Shown here: positions 45,037-54,378 of the stretch, one piece after another
Layout of the letters: each line of letters opens with the position of its first letter
How positions within the stretch are numbered: the first letter of the stretch is position 1
NCBI RefSeq assembly: GCF_024448715.1
Contig: NZ_JAMOHZ010000008.1
Coordinates: 124,001-188,000, forward strand
Direction: 5' to 3'
Length of the DNA stretch: 64,000 nt
Origin: Stutzerimonas stutzeri
GTDB taxonomy: Bacteria > Pseudomonadota > Gammaproteobacteria > Pseudomonadales > Pseudomonadaceae
Translations under genes and position numbers: made by a program
Notes under the pieces: generated by a model
Databases searched by the model: none
What the model was told of the DNA's origin: nothing
What the model saw: only the letters and a program-made list of their open reading frames with translations

Positions 45037-47487
45037 CTAGTTCTGCTCCGCACCGTTTCTTGGCGCTGTGGCTAGGACCTCCGACGGTGACGCCGCGTCG
45101 CTCTTGGTTTCGTCCTCGAGTTCAATCTCGGCGATATCGCGCAAGCGCTCCACCACCCGAGCGTTGACGCTGCCCTTGGGGAACTGTCCGTCCTTGTCCG
45201 CCGCCCCCACCTGTTCACCCACCAACAACGAGAGGGCTTCATCCACATGACGTACAGCGTAGATGTGGAATCGCTCCTGGCGAACGGCTTCAAGTACTCG
45301 CTCGTCGAGCATCAGCGTGGTGACGTTGGCGAATGGAATGATGGCGCCCTGCTCACCCGTCAGCCCGCGCGCTTCGCAAAGCCGGAAGAAGCCTTCGATC
45401 TTCTCGTTGACGCCACCGACGGCCTGCACCTCACCGAACTGGTTGATCGAGCCGGTGATGGCGAAGCATTGTTTGAGGGGTGTCCGCGAGATGGCCGAAA
45501 TCAGCGCGCAGCACTCGCCAAGCGATGCGCTGTCGCCGTCGACATAACCGTAGGATTGCTCCAGCGCGATGCTGGCAGAAATTTCCAGCGGAAACTCCTG
45601 CGCATAGCGGCTGCCAAGGAAGCCGGTCAGGATCATCACACCCTTGGAGTGAATCGGCTGGCCGAGATTGACCTCACGCTCGATGTCGACAATGCCCGAG
45701 CCGCCCGGATAAACGGTGGCCGAGATGCGCGCTGGCATCCCGAACGCGGAATCACCGACCTCCAGCACCGTCAGACCGTTGCACTTGCCAATAGCGGCGC
45801 CTTCACTGTCAATGAGGATGATGCCGGCGAGGATGTCCTCGAGAATTCGTGCCGAGACGCGCCCGGTCCGGGTGGCTTTGGCTTTCAGTGCCCGTTCGAT
45901 GTGGCCGACATCGGTGACTTCGTCCTTGGCCAGCTGGCGAATGAAGTCCGCCTCGCTGACCAGCTGGAACAAATCACCGATACGAGCCGACAGACGCCCC
46001 TGATGCTCGGCCAGTCGCGCACTGTAGGTGGCCAGACGCGCAACAGCCGCCGCGGTCAGCGGCGCCATGCCCTCTTCCGACGTGCGCGTTTTCATCAGTT
46101 GGGCGAACTGTTCGAGGCTATCCTCGGCCAGCGGAATTTCCTCATCGAAATCCACCAGCACGCGAAACATCTCTTGAAAGTCTGGATCCAGATCCTGCAG
46201 CGTGTAGTACAGCTGCCGCGAGCCAATGATCACGACCTTGACGTTGAGCGGAATGACCGCCGGGTTCAGCGTCACGGTGGCCAGCCGACCGAGCTCGGCC
46301 AACGGCGACTCCATCTTCAGCTTGCGCGATTGCAACGCACGCTTGAGCGCGTCCCAGACGAAGGGTTCGCTGAGCATCTTTTCCGCTTCGAGCATCAGGA
46401 AGCCGCCATTGGCGCGGTGTAGGGCGCCCGGCCGCAGCTGGCGGTAGCTGGTGTAGAGCGCGCCCTGATCGGTGCTGTATTCGATGCGGCCGAACAGGTT
46501 GTCATACGTCGGGTGCGGCTCGAACACCACCGGCGCACCGCCGTCCAGCGGGTGCCCAACCACGAGGCTCGGGCTGTATTGTTCTTCGAGCAACTGGCGG
46601 GTCTGGGCGTCGGGACGATTTTCATCGACCAGTTGCTCGACTACGGTTTTCAGCAGATTGACCTGCACTGCCTGCAGGTAGGCCTCGATGCCGGCGTTCT
46701 CGCCATACTTCTCCGACAACGGCGCGAGCAGCGGCTGTAAGGCTTGGCTGATGGTCTCGTCGTTGAGCTGACGCAGCTGATTGCTCGACTCGCGCTTCCA
46801 CTGCGGCAGACTGGCGAGACCTTCATTCAAATGGACTTCCAGCGCGGAGATGTCTTCGTGGTAGCGCTCGCGCTCCGCTTCTGGCAGCTGGGCGAACTCC
46901 GCCTCGTCCATCGACTTGCCATCCTTCATCGGCGTGAAGGCGATGTTGCTGCTGTCGCGGTAGAGCGCAATCTCCTTTTCCAACGCAAGCTTCTCGATGA
47001 CATCCAACGCCTTGTCGTAGCGCTGATTGAAGGCGCGATCGATGGCGCTCTTCTTCTGTTGGAAGCTTGGGTGCTCGAACACCGCAGGAAAAGTCGCCAT
47101 CAGGTTATCGATCAGCTGACCGATGTCGGAGATGAACTCACCGGCTCCGCCTTGGGGCAACTCCACCACGCGTGGCTCACGCGGCTCGTCGAAATTGTTG
47201 ACGTATACCCAATCCGAGGGCGTATCCAGCCGCTTACCTTCGGCTTTGAGGTAGCGGCGCACGAACGAGAAGCGCCCCGTTCCCGGCTCGCCCATCACGT
47301 AGACGTTGTAGCCGGGACGCGGCATCGCCACGCCGAACTGTAGGGCTTCGACCGCGCGCTCCTGCCCGAGCACGCCGAGGAAGGGCTCGAGTTCATCGGT
47401 GGTCTTGAAATCGAACTGGGCAGGTTCGAAAGGGCGGGTCAGCGCCTCGGGCGCCAGGCGCAGGCCGGCAGCGACAGTTTCGGGCAT
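45037..47487 (-). CDS. Lon-like AAA protease (LonB/YcbZ type, PA4576-like)
   Basis: An 816-residue protein. The N-terminal region contains a degenerate P-loop, GEPGTGRFSF, where Lys is replaced by Arg. The middle (about 120-330) is a long helical insert rich in Glu and Gln. A sigma-54-activator-like or AAA lid section includes HRANGGFLMLEAEKML. The C-terminal Lon protease domain has the Ser-Lys dyad S653 (DGDSASLGE) and K696 (GGVNEKIEGFF). The ATG follows AAGGA six bases away. Such COG1067 proteins are cytoplasmic ATP-dependent or ATP-binding proteases with poorly known targets. Convergent to nothing; its start is 137 bases from the mscL stop. Confidence 0.9.
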   Translation of the reverse strand: MPETVAAGLRLAPEALTRPFEPAQFDFKTTDELEPFLGVLGQERAVEALQFGVAMPRPGYNVYVMGEPGTGRFSFVRRYLKAEGKRLDTPSDWVYVNNFDEPREPRVVELPQGGAGEFISDIGQLIDNLMATFPAVFEHPSFQQKKSAIDRAFNQRYDKALDVIEKLALEKEIALYRDSSNIAFTPMKDGKSMDEAEFAQLPEAERERYHEDISALEVHLNEGLASLPQWKRESSNQLRQLNDETISQALQPLLAPLSEKYGENAGIEAYLQAVQVNLLKTVVEQLVDENRPDAQTRQLLEEQYSPSLVVGHPLDGGAPVVFEPHPTYDNLFGRIEYSTDQGALYTSYRQLRPGALHRANGGFLMLEAEKMLSEPFVWDALKRALQSRKLKMESPLAELGRLATVTLNPAVIPLNVKVVIIGSRQLYYTLQDLDPDFQEMFRVLVDFDEEIPLAEDSLEQFAQLMKTRTSEEGMAPLTAAAVARLATYSARLAEHQGRLSARIGDLFQLVSEADFIRQLAKDEVTDVGHIERALKAKATRTGRVSARILEDILAGIILIDSEGAAIGKCNGLTVLEVGDSAFGMPARISATVYPGGSGIVDIEREVNLGQPIHSKGVMILTGFLGSRYAQEFPLEISASIALEQSYGYVDGDSASLGECCALISAISRTPLKQCFAITGSINQFGEVQAVGGVNEKIEGFFRLCEARGLTGEQGAIIPFANVTTLMLDERVLEAVRQERFHIYAVRHVDEALSLLVGEQVGAADKDGQFPKGSVNARVVERLRDIAEIELEDETKSDAASPSEVLATAPRNGAEQN

Positions 47488-47624
47488 CGGAAATCCTTGC
47501 TGGAGTGGCCTGACGGCCACGATTGATGCCGCCATTCTGGCGATGCCTCTGCCTGGCTGCAAGGTGTAGAAAGCCGTGCCGCAAGCGGTGGTGCCCCAAA
47601 TCCATGGAGGTAATCAGGCCCGTC

Positions 47625-48035
47625 TCATGGCCGATTCTGTGCACGCAGCGCATCGCGGATTTCGGTCAGCAGCACCTCCTCCTTGCTGGGTGCCGGCGGA
47701 GCGGATGGCGCCTCTGCCTCCTTGCGCTTGAGACTATTGATGCCCTTCACCGCAAGGAAAATGGCGAAGGCAACGATGATGAAATCAAACACCGTTTGGA
47801 TGAAGCGCCCATAGCTGAGAGTTACAGCGGGCGCATCGCCCACGGCTTGCTTGAGCACAATGGACAGATCCGAAAAATCCACACCACCAATCAACATCCC
47901 AAGCGGCGGCGTCACCACATCCGCGACGAAGGACGAGACGATCTTCGTGAACGCCGCCCCGACTATGATGCCGACCGCCATGTCGATGACGTTTCCTCTC
48001 ACCGCAAATGCTTTGAATTCATTGAGCATGCCCAT
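47625..48035 (-). CDS. mscL: large-conductance mechanosensitive channel
   Basis: A 136-residue channel protein. The amphipathic N-terminal helix and pore helix read [40 protein letters not shown]. The second helix is [20 protein letters not shown], and the cytoplasmic bundle ends with [17 protein letters not shown]. Pentamers release osmolytes on hypo-osmotic shock. The ATG at 48035 has GGGGAG nine bases upstream; translation could also begin two codons later at MLNEF. Confidence 0.97.
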   Translation of the reverse strand: MGMLNEFKAFAVRGNVIDMAVGIIVGAAFTKIVSSFVADVVTPPLGMLIGGVDFSDLSIVLKQAVGDAPAVTLSYGRFIQTVFDFIIVAFAIFLAVKGINSLKRKEAEAPSAPPAPSKEEVLLTEIRDALRAQNRP

Positions 48036-48420
48036 TTGATTGCACTCCCCTTGGTAATTGATAGATTGCGGCCGGAACGACCGCCGTAGCGCTTCGACCC
48101 TGAGCAGCATAGATTTGGTTCAAGCACCGGGCTAGAGAGTTTCAGTGACGGGCGACAATGGTTCGAGCGGTTTTGATATCACCTACTTATCGCAGGCGGT
48201 GCACGTTAATGAGTACGGTGCCGCACTTTGATGGGCTGCATCCATCCCACGTCGGCAATCGGGGCTATCCCATCGAGGCGAAACCGTAGGCGCCGGTGTA
48301 GCCCATCGCGCATGTGCCTCGCTCCTGTGCGATTCCTTTACAGTCGCGCGGCGCTTGTGGCTGATGCCGATCGAGTCAGCCGTTATCATGCGACTCCATT
48401 TGCTCGACACGGAGTTCCCC
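48036..48420. other. divergent mscL-radA spacer, no gene seen
   Basis: About 385 bases hold the mscL and radA promoters. No credible ORF is present on either strand. A degenerate inverted repeat GATGGGCT (48230) / AGCCCATC (48300) surrounds GATGGGCTGCATCCATC, possibly a decayed dispersed repeat. Confidence 0.45.
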
Positions 48421-49782
48421 ATGGCTAAGGCCAAGCGCATGTATGGCTGCACTGAATGCGGCTCGACCTTCCCCAAGTGGGCCGGCCAGTGCGGCGACTG
48501 TGGCGCCTGGAACACGCTAGTCGAAACCATCATCGACGGCGCCACGCCGCCGTCTGGCCGCGCTGGCTGGGCCGGCGACCAGGCTAACATCAAGACCCTG
48601 GCCGAAGTCAGCGTCGAGGAAGTGCCACGCTTTTCTACTGCCTCAGGCGAACTGGATCGCGTGCTCGGCGGCGGATTGGTAGACGGCTCGGTAGTGCTGA
48701 TCGGCGGCGACCCCGGCATCGGCAAATCGACCATTCTCCTGCAGACCCTGTGCAATGTAGCCCGACAGTTTCCAGCCCTTTACGTCACTGGTGAGGAATC
48801 GCAGCAGCAGGTGGCGATGCGTGCGCGCCGCCTGGACCTGCCGCAGGACAAGCTCAAGGTGATGACCGAAACCTGCATCGAAACCATCATCGCCACCGCG
48901 CGCCTGGAAAAGCCCAAGGTGATGGTGATCGACTCGATCCAAACGATTTTCACCGAACAGCTGCAATCGGCACCCGGCGGCGTCGCGCAAGTTCGCGAAA
49001 GTGCGGCGCTGCTGGTGCGTTTCGCCAAGCAGAGCGGTACGGCGATCTTTCTTGTCGGCCACGTGACCAAGGAAGGCGCATTGGCTGGGCCGCGGGTACT
49101 GGAGCACATGGTAGACACCGTGCTGTATTTCGAAGGCGAATCGGATGGACGCCTGCGCCTGCTGCGTGCAGTGAAAAACCGCTTCGGTGCAGTCAATGAA
49201 CTGGGCGTGTTCGGCATGACCGACAAGGGTCTCAAGGAAGTCACCAACCCCTCGGCAATCTTTCTCACCCGCGCGCAGGAAGCAGTACCCGGCAGTGTGG
49301 TCATGGCCACCTGGGAAGGCACCCGGCCGATGCTGGTGGAGGTGCAAGCGCTGGTCGACACCAGCCACATGGCCAATCCGCGCCGCGTCACTCTGGGTCT
49401 CGACCAGAATCGCCTGGCCATGCTGCTCGCCGTCCTGCATCGCCATGGCGGCATTCCGACCTATGACCAGGACGTGTTCATTAATGTGGTGGGCGGGGTG
49501 AAGGTACTGGAGACCGCGTCCGATTTGGCGCTGATGGCCGCGGTGATTTCCAGCCTGCGCAACCGACCGCTGGATACTGACCTGCTGGTGTTCGGCGAGG
49601 TCGGCCTATCCGGTGAGATTCGACCAGTGCCGAGCGGTCAGGAACGTTTGAAAGAAGCCGCTAAGCACGGATTCAAACGCGCCATCGTGCCCAAGGGCAA
49701 CGCCCCGAAAGAGGCGCCTGCTGGACTCGAGATCATCGCGGTGACGCGGCTCGAACAGGCGCTGGATGCGTTGTTCGAGTAA
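48421..49782 (+). CDS. radA: DNA repair protein RadA (Sms)
   Basis: A 453-residue protein. The N-terminal zinc finger has C10-x2-C13 and C24-x2-C27 (YGCTECGSTFPKWAGQCGDCGAW). The RecA-like ATPase has Walker A GGDPGIGKST and the RadA-specific KNRFGAVNELG motif. A Lon-like C-terminal domain without the catalytic pair runs from about 300 (VNVVGGVKVLETASDLAL, FGEVGLSGEIRPVPSG). It promotes branch migration in recombination. The start at MAKAKRMYGC is fixed by the zinc finger. Confidence 0.97.
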   Translation: MAKAKRMYGCTECGSTFPKWAGQCGDCGAWNTLVETIIDGATPPSGRAGWAGDQANIKTLAEVSVEEVPRFSTASGELDRVLGGGLVDGSVVLIGGDPGIGKSTILLQTLCNVARQFPALYVTGEESQQQVAMRARRLDLPQDKLKVMTETCIETIIATARLEKPKVMVIDSIQTIFTEQLQSAPGGVAQVRESAALLVRFAKQSGTAIFLVGHVTKEGALAGPRVLEHMVDTVLYFEGESDGRLRLLRAVKNRFGAVNELGVFGMTDKGLKEVTNPSAIFLTRAQEAVPGSVVMATWEGTRPMLVEVQALVDTSHMANPRRVTLGLDQNRLAMLLAVLHRHGGIPTYDQDVFINVVGGVKVLETASDLALMAAVISSLRNRPLDTDLLVFGEVGLSGEIRPVPSGQERLKEAAKHGFKRAIVPKGNAPKEAPAGLEIIAVTRLEQALDALFE

Positions 49783-49796
49783 TACCGCGACGCTGC

Positions 49797-50165
49797 TCAG
49801 GGCGCGCCGAGTGCAGCAAGTTCACGCTCGAGTAGCGCTTCGTCACCGAGATTGAGCTCGACCAGCCGTCGCAAATGACTGATAGAGTCGACGTCGATGT
49901 GCCGGCAAACCATGCCGATCAGCTCGCCTTTGGCATGGGTCATTTCGACCTCCATGCGCACCTCAACATCGTCGGACAGCCGTATCTGTGCTTCGAACGG
50001 TTGCGCGGGATCGGCATCCCAACCCACCGGACGGTGCACCAGCAGGCCTTTCAGCGACAAGTCGTGCAACTCGACCGGCCAACGTCGCTGTCCCTGTACG
50101 AGAGCCGTTTCGGCATCGAAGGCAAAGCGCTGGAAGCGCCGACGTTCGCTGCTGGTTTCGCTCAT
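49797..50165 (-). CDS. mapZ: PilZ-domain c-di-GMP receptor MapZ
   Basis: A 122-residue single PilZ domain. The c-di-GMP motifs are [12 protein letters not shown] (RxxxR) and [11 protein letters not shown] (D/NxSxxG). The C-terminal helix [33 protein letters not shown] closely resembles P. aeruginosa PA4608/MapZ, which binds the chemotaxis methyltransferase CheR1 when loaded with c-di-GMP and inhibits it. Gene order next to radA is also the same. AGGAG lies eight bases before the ATG. A c-di-GMP enzyme is encoded a few genes away. Confidence 0.88.
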   Translation of the reverse strand: MSETSSERRRFQRFAFDAETALVQGQRRWPVELHDLSLKGLLVHRPVGWDADPAQPFEAQIRLSDDVEVRMEVEMTHAKGELIGMVCRHIDVDSISHLRRLVELNLGDEALLERELAALGAP

Positions 50166-50226
50166 CAGATCTACTCCTGAGAAAACTTCATTCACTATAG
50201 GTCAGGCCAGCCGATGCCAAGGCGGT

Positions 50227-50688
50227 TCAGAACCAACGCCGTACATGTCGCCGATAGGCCCGGTAATCGTCACCGAACAATCGCGTCAGCAAATGCTCCT
50301 CATGGACGATCACGGTGCGCTGCATGCAGAGGATCAGCAAGGGAAGCAACAACCATGGCCAGAGGCTGTCGAGCAGCAGCGCAATGCCGCAATAGATCAG
50401 CGTATCGGCGAGATAAATGGGGTTGCGTGAGAAACGGAACGGCCCGGTCTGTAGCAGGCTGCTCGGCTTACCGTAAGGGTTGATGGTGGTGCGGTGGCGA
50501 TACATCTCCAGCGCCGCCCAGACCATTAGAAAGATACCGGCGGCAATCGAACCCCAGCCGATAAATGGCAACAACCCGTACTGCGGCAGATCGAGCGGCA
50601 CCCACTTCGTCAGCCCCCATGCGCAGGCCACAAAACTCAGGTAAACCAGCGGCGGCGGCAGAATCACGCCCGAAGGGATGAGAGACAT
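50227..50688 (-). CDS. isoprenylcysteine carboxyl methyltransferase-family membrane protein
   Basis: A 153-residue protein with about four hydrophobic helices and the ICMT/PEMT hallmark GPFRFSRNPIYLADTLIYCG, followed by the cofactor-binding HEEHLLTRLFGDDYRAYRRHVRRWF. Bacterial members are inner-membrane proteins of unknown methyl acceptor. The start at MSLIPSGVI is preferred because the 42 codons upstream are not similar to the family. It lies between mapZ and the LuxR-type regulator on the same strand. Confidence 0.85.
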   Translation of the reverse strand: MSLIPSGVILPPPLVYLSFVACAWGLTKWVPLDLPQYGLLPFIGWGSIAAGIFLMVWAALEMYRHRTTINPYGKPSSLLQTGPFRFSRNPIYLADTLIYCGIALLLDSLWPWLLLPLLILCMQRTVIVHEEHLLTRLFGDDYRAYRRHVRRWF

Positions 50689-50792
50689 GTGGCGTCCAGA
50701 GAGCTGTTTGATGGCCAATCCTACAGGAAGCCACGGACAAGCTAACGACGGCGTCTGGACGAATCGTTCCCTTAAGCGCTTCGAACGGATCG

Positions 50793-51431
50793 CTAATGCT
50801 GCCCCGGCAACCAACCATGCACCATCGCATGCTTCATCAGATCCGCCGGCCGATCGATATCGAGCTTGCGGCGGATGCTTAGCCGGTGGGTTTCCACCGT
50901 TCGTACGCTGATCTGCAGGGCGCGCGCCATGGCCTTGTTGTTATGCCCTTGGGCCAACATCAGCAGTACCTCGCGCTCGCGCGGGGTCAGCTCGCGCTCC
51001 TCGCCGCCGCGGCTGGCCAGCTTCTCGGCGATGCCTTCACTGTAATAGGTGTTGCCCGCGGCAATCGCCTCGATCGCGAGGATGATTTCCCGCGACGGTG
51101 CGTCCTTCAGCACGTAACCGCAGGCGCCAACTTTCACCGATGTGTTCACGTATTCCTGATTGTCGTACATGCTCAGGATCAGTATCCGGATGTCCGGATA
51201 TTGCTCGCGCAGCGACTGGGTCAGCTCAAGCCCGTTGATGTCCTTCAAGCCGATATCCATCAGTACCACGTCAGCCGGCACGCGACCGAGTAGCTCGATC
51301 GCCTCGGCGCCACAACCGGCTTCGCCGACAACATCCAGCTCCGGCACGGCCATCAACAGCGCACGGATGCCATCACGCACCAGCGCGTGATCATCGACGA
51401 GTACCACCTTGATGCAAGCTTTCGGGTTCAT
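50793..51431 (-). CDS. NarL/FixJ-family response regulator
   Basis: A 212-residue regulator. The receiver has LVDDHALVRDG, phosphoacceptor D59 (VVLMDIGLKD) and KDAPS. The LuxR-type helix-turn-helix reads LTPREREVLLMLAQGHNNKAMARALQISVRTVETHRLSIRRKLD. It lies 38 bases downstream of a cache-domain histidine kinase on the same strand and is its likely partner. By domain type these pairs often answer to small organic acids or anions; the target genes are unknown. Confidence 0.92.
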   Translation of the reverse strand: MNPKACIKVVLVDDHALVRDGIRALLMAVPELDVVGEAGCGAEAIELLGRVPADVVLMDIGLKDINGLELTQSLREQYPDIRILILSMYDNQEYVNTSVKVGACGYVLKDAPSREIILAIEAIAAGNTYYSEGIAEKLASRGGEERELTPREREVLLMLAQGHNNKAMARALQISVRTVETHRLSIRRKLDIDRPADLMKHAMVHGWLPGQH

Positions 51432-51469
51432 TGGGCGAGCCTCTTCTTATTCGTTTATCTCAGCCGGCA

Positions 51470-52819
51470 TCAGCCGACCTGCGCTGGCAGGGTCACGTCC
51501 AGCTCCGTACGTCCGGGCGCCGAGGCCAGGCTGAAACGTCCTCCAAAATGCTCGACCCGTTCGCGGATATTGCGTAGCCCGATGCCACCCTTGATGCTGT
51601 CGAGCTGACGCGGATTGAAACCCACGCCGTCATCGCGGACGTTCAATCGTACCGACGCGTCGTTGCCATCCAGCGTGATATACACCGAGCGTGCCGCAGC
51701 GTGCCGCTCGATATTGGTCAAGGCTTCCTGAAGAACGCGAAATAAAGCGACAGCGACAGCGTCGTCTGGAATCTCGTCGCCGAGGCCGTCGCTGTATACC
51801 ATTTTTAGCCCGCTGCGCTGTTCGAACTCGGCCACAAGCTGACCGATCGCCGCCGGCAGGCCAAGCGTATCCAGCAATGACGGATGCAAATCGTGAGAGA
51901 TTCGCCGCACTTCGCCGATGGCTCCCGCCAGGCGCTCGGTTCCGCGATCCAGCGTCTCCAGTGCCTTCGGATTACCACTGGCCAGCTCATGGCTGGCCAG
52001 CTCGAACTGGAACTTGATCGAGACCAGCAGTTGACTGATGCCATCGTGCAACTCGCGAGACACCCGCGAGCGCTCCTCTTCCTGCAGGCTGACGATGCGC
52101 TGGGTAAGCACCTGCAACTTGCGATCCGCCAGCCGACGCTCACTGACATTCAGCGTCAGGCCGCTGGCGAAAACGAGCAGCACCGCCACCAGCGCCACCC
52201 CGGCGATCGCCAGCATGGTGGTGTGAATGCCGCCGGAAACCTCCTCACGTACTTTCAGGATTGCCTGATCGACATCCTCAAGGTAAATGCCGGTGCCGAG
52301 CATCCAGCCCCAGCGGTCGAGCATCACCACGTAAGCGAGTTTCGCCGCGAACTGCCCAGTGGAGGGTTTCTGCCAGGCATAGCGCTGAAAGCCCTTGCCG
52401 GTTTCGGCGCTGTGCATCAGCGCCTGAATTACCCGCAGGCCGTTCGGGTCGGTCATGTTCCACAGGTTCTGCCCTACCAGTTCGCTCTGGCGTGGATGCA
52501 TGAGGTTGCGTCCGCTGCGGTCGTAGACGAAGAAATAGCCGTCGCTGCCAAAGCTGAATCGGCCCAATGCCGCGAGCACCTTCTGTTTGGTCTCGGCGTC
52601 GTTCAATCCGCTGTCGTAGAGCGGCGCGATGATGCTGGTGGCCATCTCGACGTAGTTTTTCAACTCGGCCTGCTTGCTCGCCAGAATGCTGGTCTCGATC
52701 AGTTTGGCCTGTTGTTCGCCGAGGCGCTGGTTCTGGAGGAAAACCAGCGCGCAGACCACCGCCACGGCCAGCAACAAAGGCAGGATGCTGAGCGCGGCGA
52801 TCTTGTGTTTGAGCTGCAT
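51470..52819 (-). CDS. cache-domain sensor histidine kinase (NarX/HisKA_3 type)
   Basis: A 449-residue kinase. Helix 1 (about 8-28) is followed by a periplasmic single-cache domain (about 35-185; GSDGYFFVYDRSGRNLMHPRQSELVGQNLW and WGWMLGTGIYLEDVD). Helix 2 is at about 200-222. The HisKA_3 phosphoacceptor is H258 in EERSRVSRELHDGISQLL. The ATPase domain has EALTNIERHA, DDGVGF and GGIGLRNIRERV. Cache domains of this kind commonly bind small carboxylates or amino acids. It is encoded just upstream of its regulator. Confidence 0.93.
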   Translation of the reverse strand: MQLKHKIAALSILPLLLAVAVVCALVFLQNQRLGEQQAKLIETSILASKQAELKNYVEMATSIIAPLYDSGLNDAETKQKVLAALGRFSFGSDGYFFVYDRSGRNLMHPRQSELVGQNLWNMTDPNGLRVIQALMHSAETGKGFQRYAWQKPSTGQFAAKLAYVVMLDRWGWMLGTGIYLEDVDQAILKVREEVSGGIHTTMLAIAGVALVAVLLVFASGLTLNVSERRLADRKLQVLTQRIVSLQEEERSRVSRELHDGISQLLVSIKFQFELASHELASGNPKALETLDRGTERLAGAIGEVRRISHDLHPSLLDTLGLPAAIGQLVAEFEQRSGLKMVYSDGLGDEIPDDAVAVALFRVLQEALTNIERHAAARSVYITLDGNDASVRLNVRDDGVGFNPRQLDSIKGGIGLRNIRERVEHFGGRFSLASAPGRTELDVTLPAQVG

Positions 52820-52884
52820 CGAGCTTCTCCGGATGATGCGAATCTTGCTGAGCGCTGCTGGATATCACCTTCGGTAAAACGAAA

Positions 52885-52908
52885 AAGCCCGGCAAAATAG
52901 CCGGGCTT
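52885..52908 (-). terminator. Rho-independent terminator of glyA
   Basis: Stem AAGCCCGGC/GCCGGGCTT with loop AAAATA... read on the minus strand it ends in CTTTTTCGTTTT, about 20 bases past the glyA stop. Confidence 0.9.
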
Positions 52909-52928
52909 CTCTGTACTGCGATGACGCC

Positions 52929-54182
<1,254 letters not shown>

Positions 54183-54270
54183 GGCAGTCCCCTGAGAATC
54201 AGCTGGCGGTATAAAAGAGAGGCGCGGATTCTACCTCATCCGCCGGGGCGCGGGTATGAGGCGTCGTCAT

Positions 54271-54378
54271 CTGCAACATGAAGGCAGCTGTAAGCTGCAA
54301 GCGAATCGGTGCGGCGCTTTGCTGCCAGGCAATGCGACCCCTGGTTTATGCCTTGCAGCTTAAAGCTGTCTGTTGCAG
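54271..54378. repeat. inverted repeat at the 3' end of the morA-like gene
   Basis: Left arm CTGCAACATGAAGGCAGCTG plus TAAGCTGCAAG (54271-54301) pairs with the right arm starting CTTGCAGCTTAAAGCTG (54352-54378). The right arm encodes the last codons of the upstream protein (TALSC). Repeats with AGCTTNAAGCTGCAAG words are common in pseudomonads. Confidence 0.65.

Noticed and set aside
45247-46422. 391-codon open frame antisense to the Lon-like protease
   Set aside because: Shadow of a real protease domain with the Ser-Lys dyad; no ribosome site or family features.
51884-52900. 338-codon open frame antisense to the cache-domain kinase
   Set aside because: Covers the kinase coding strand exactly; no independent motif or start context.
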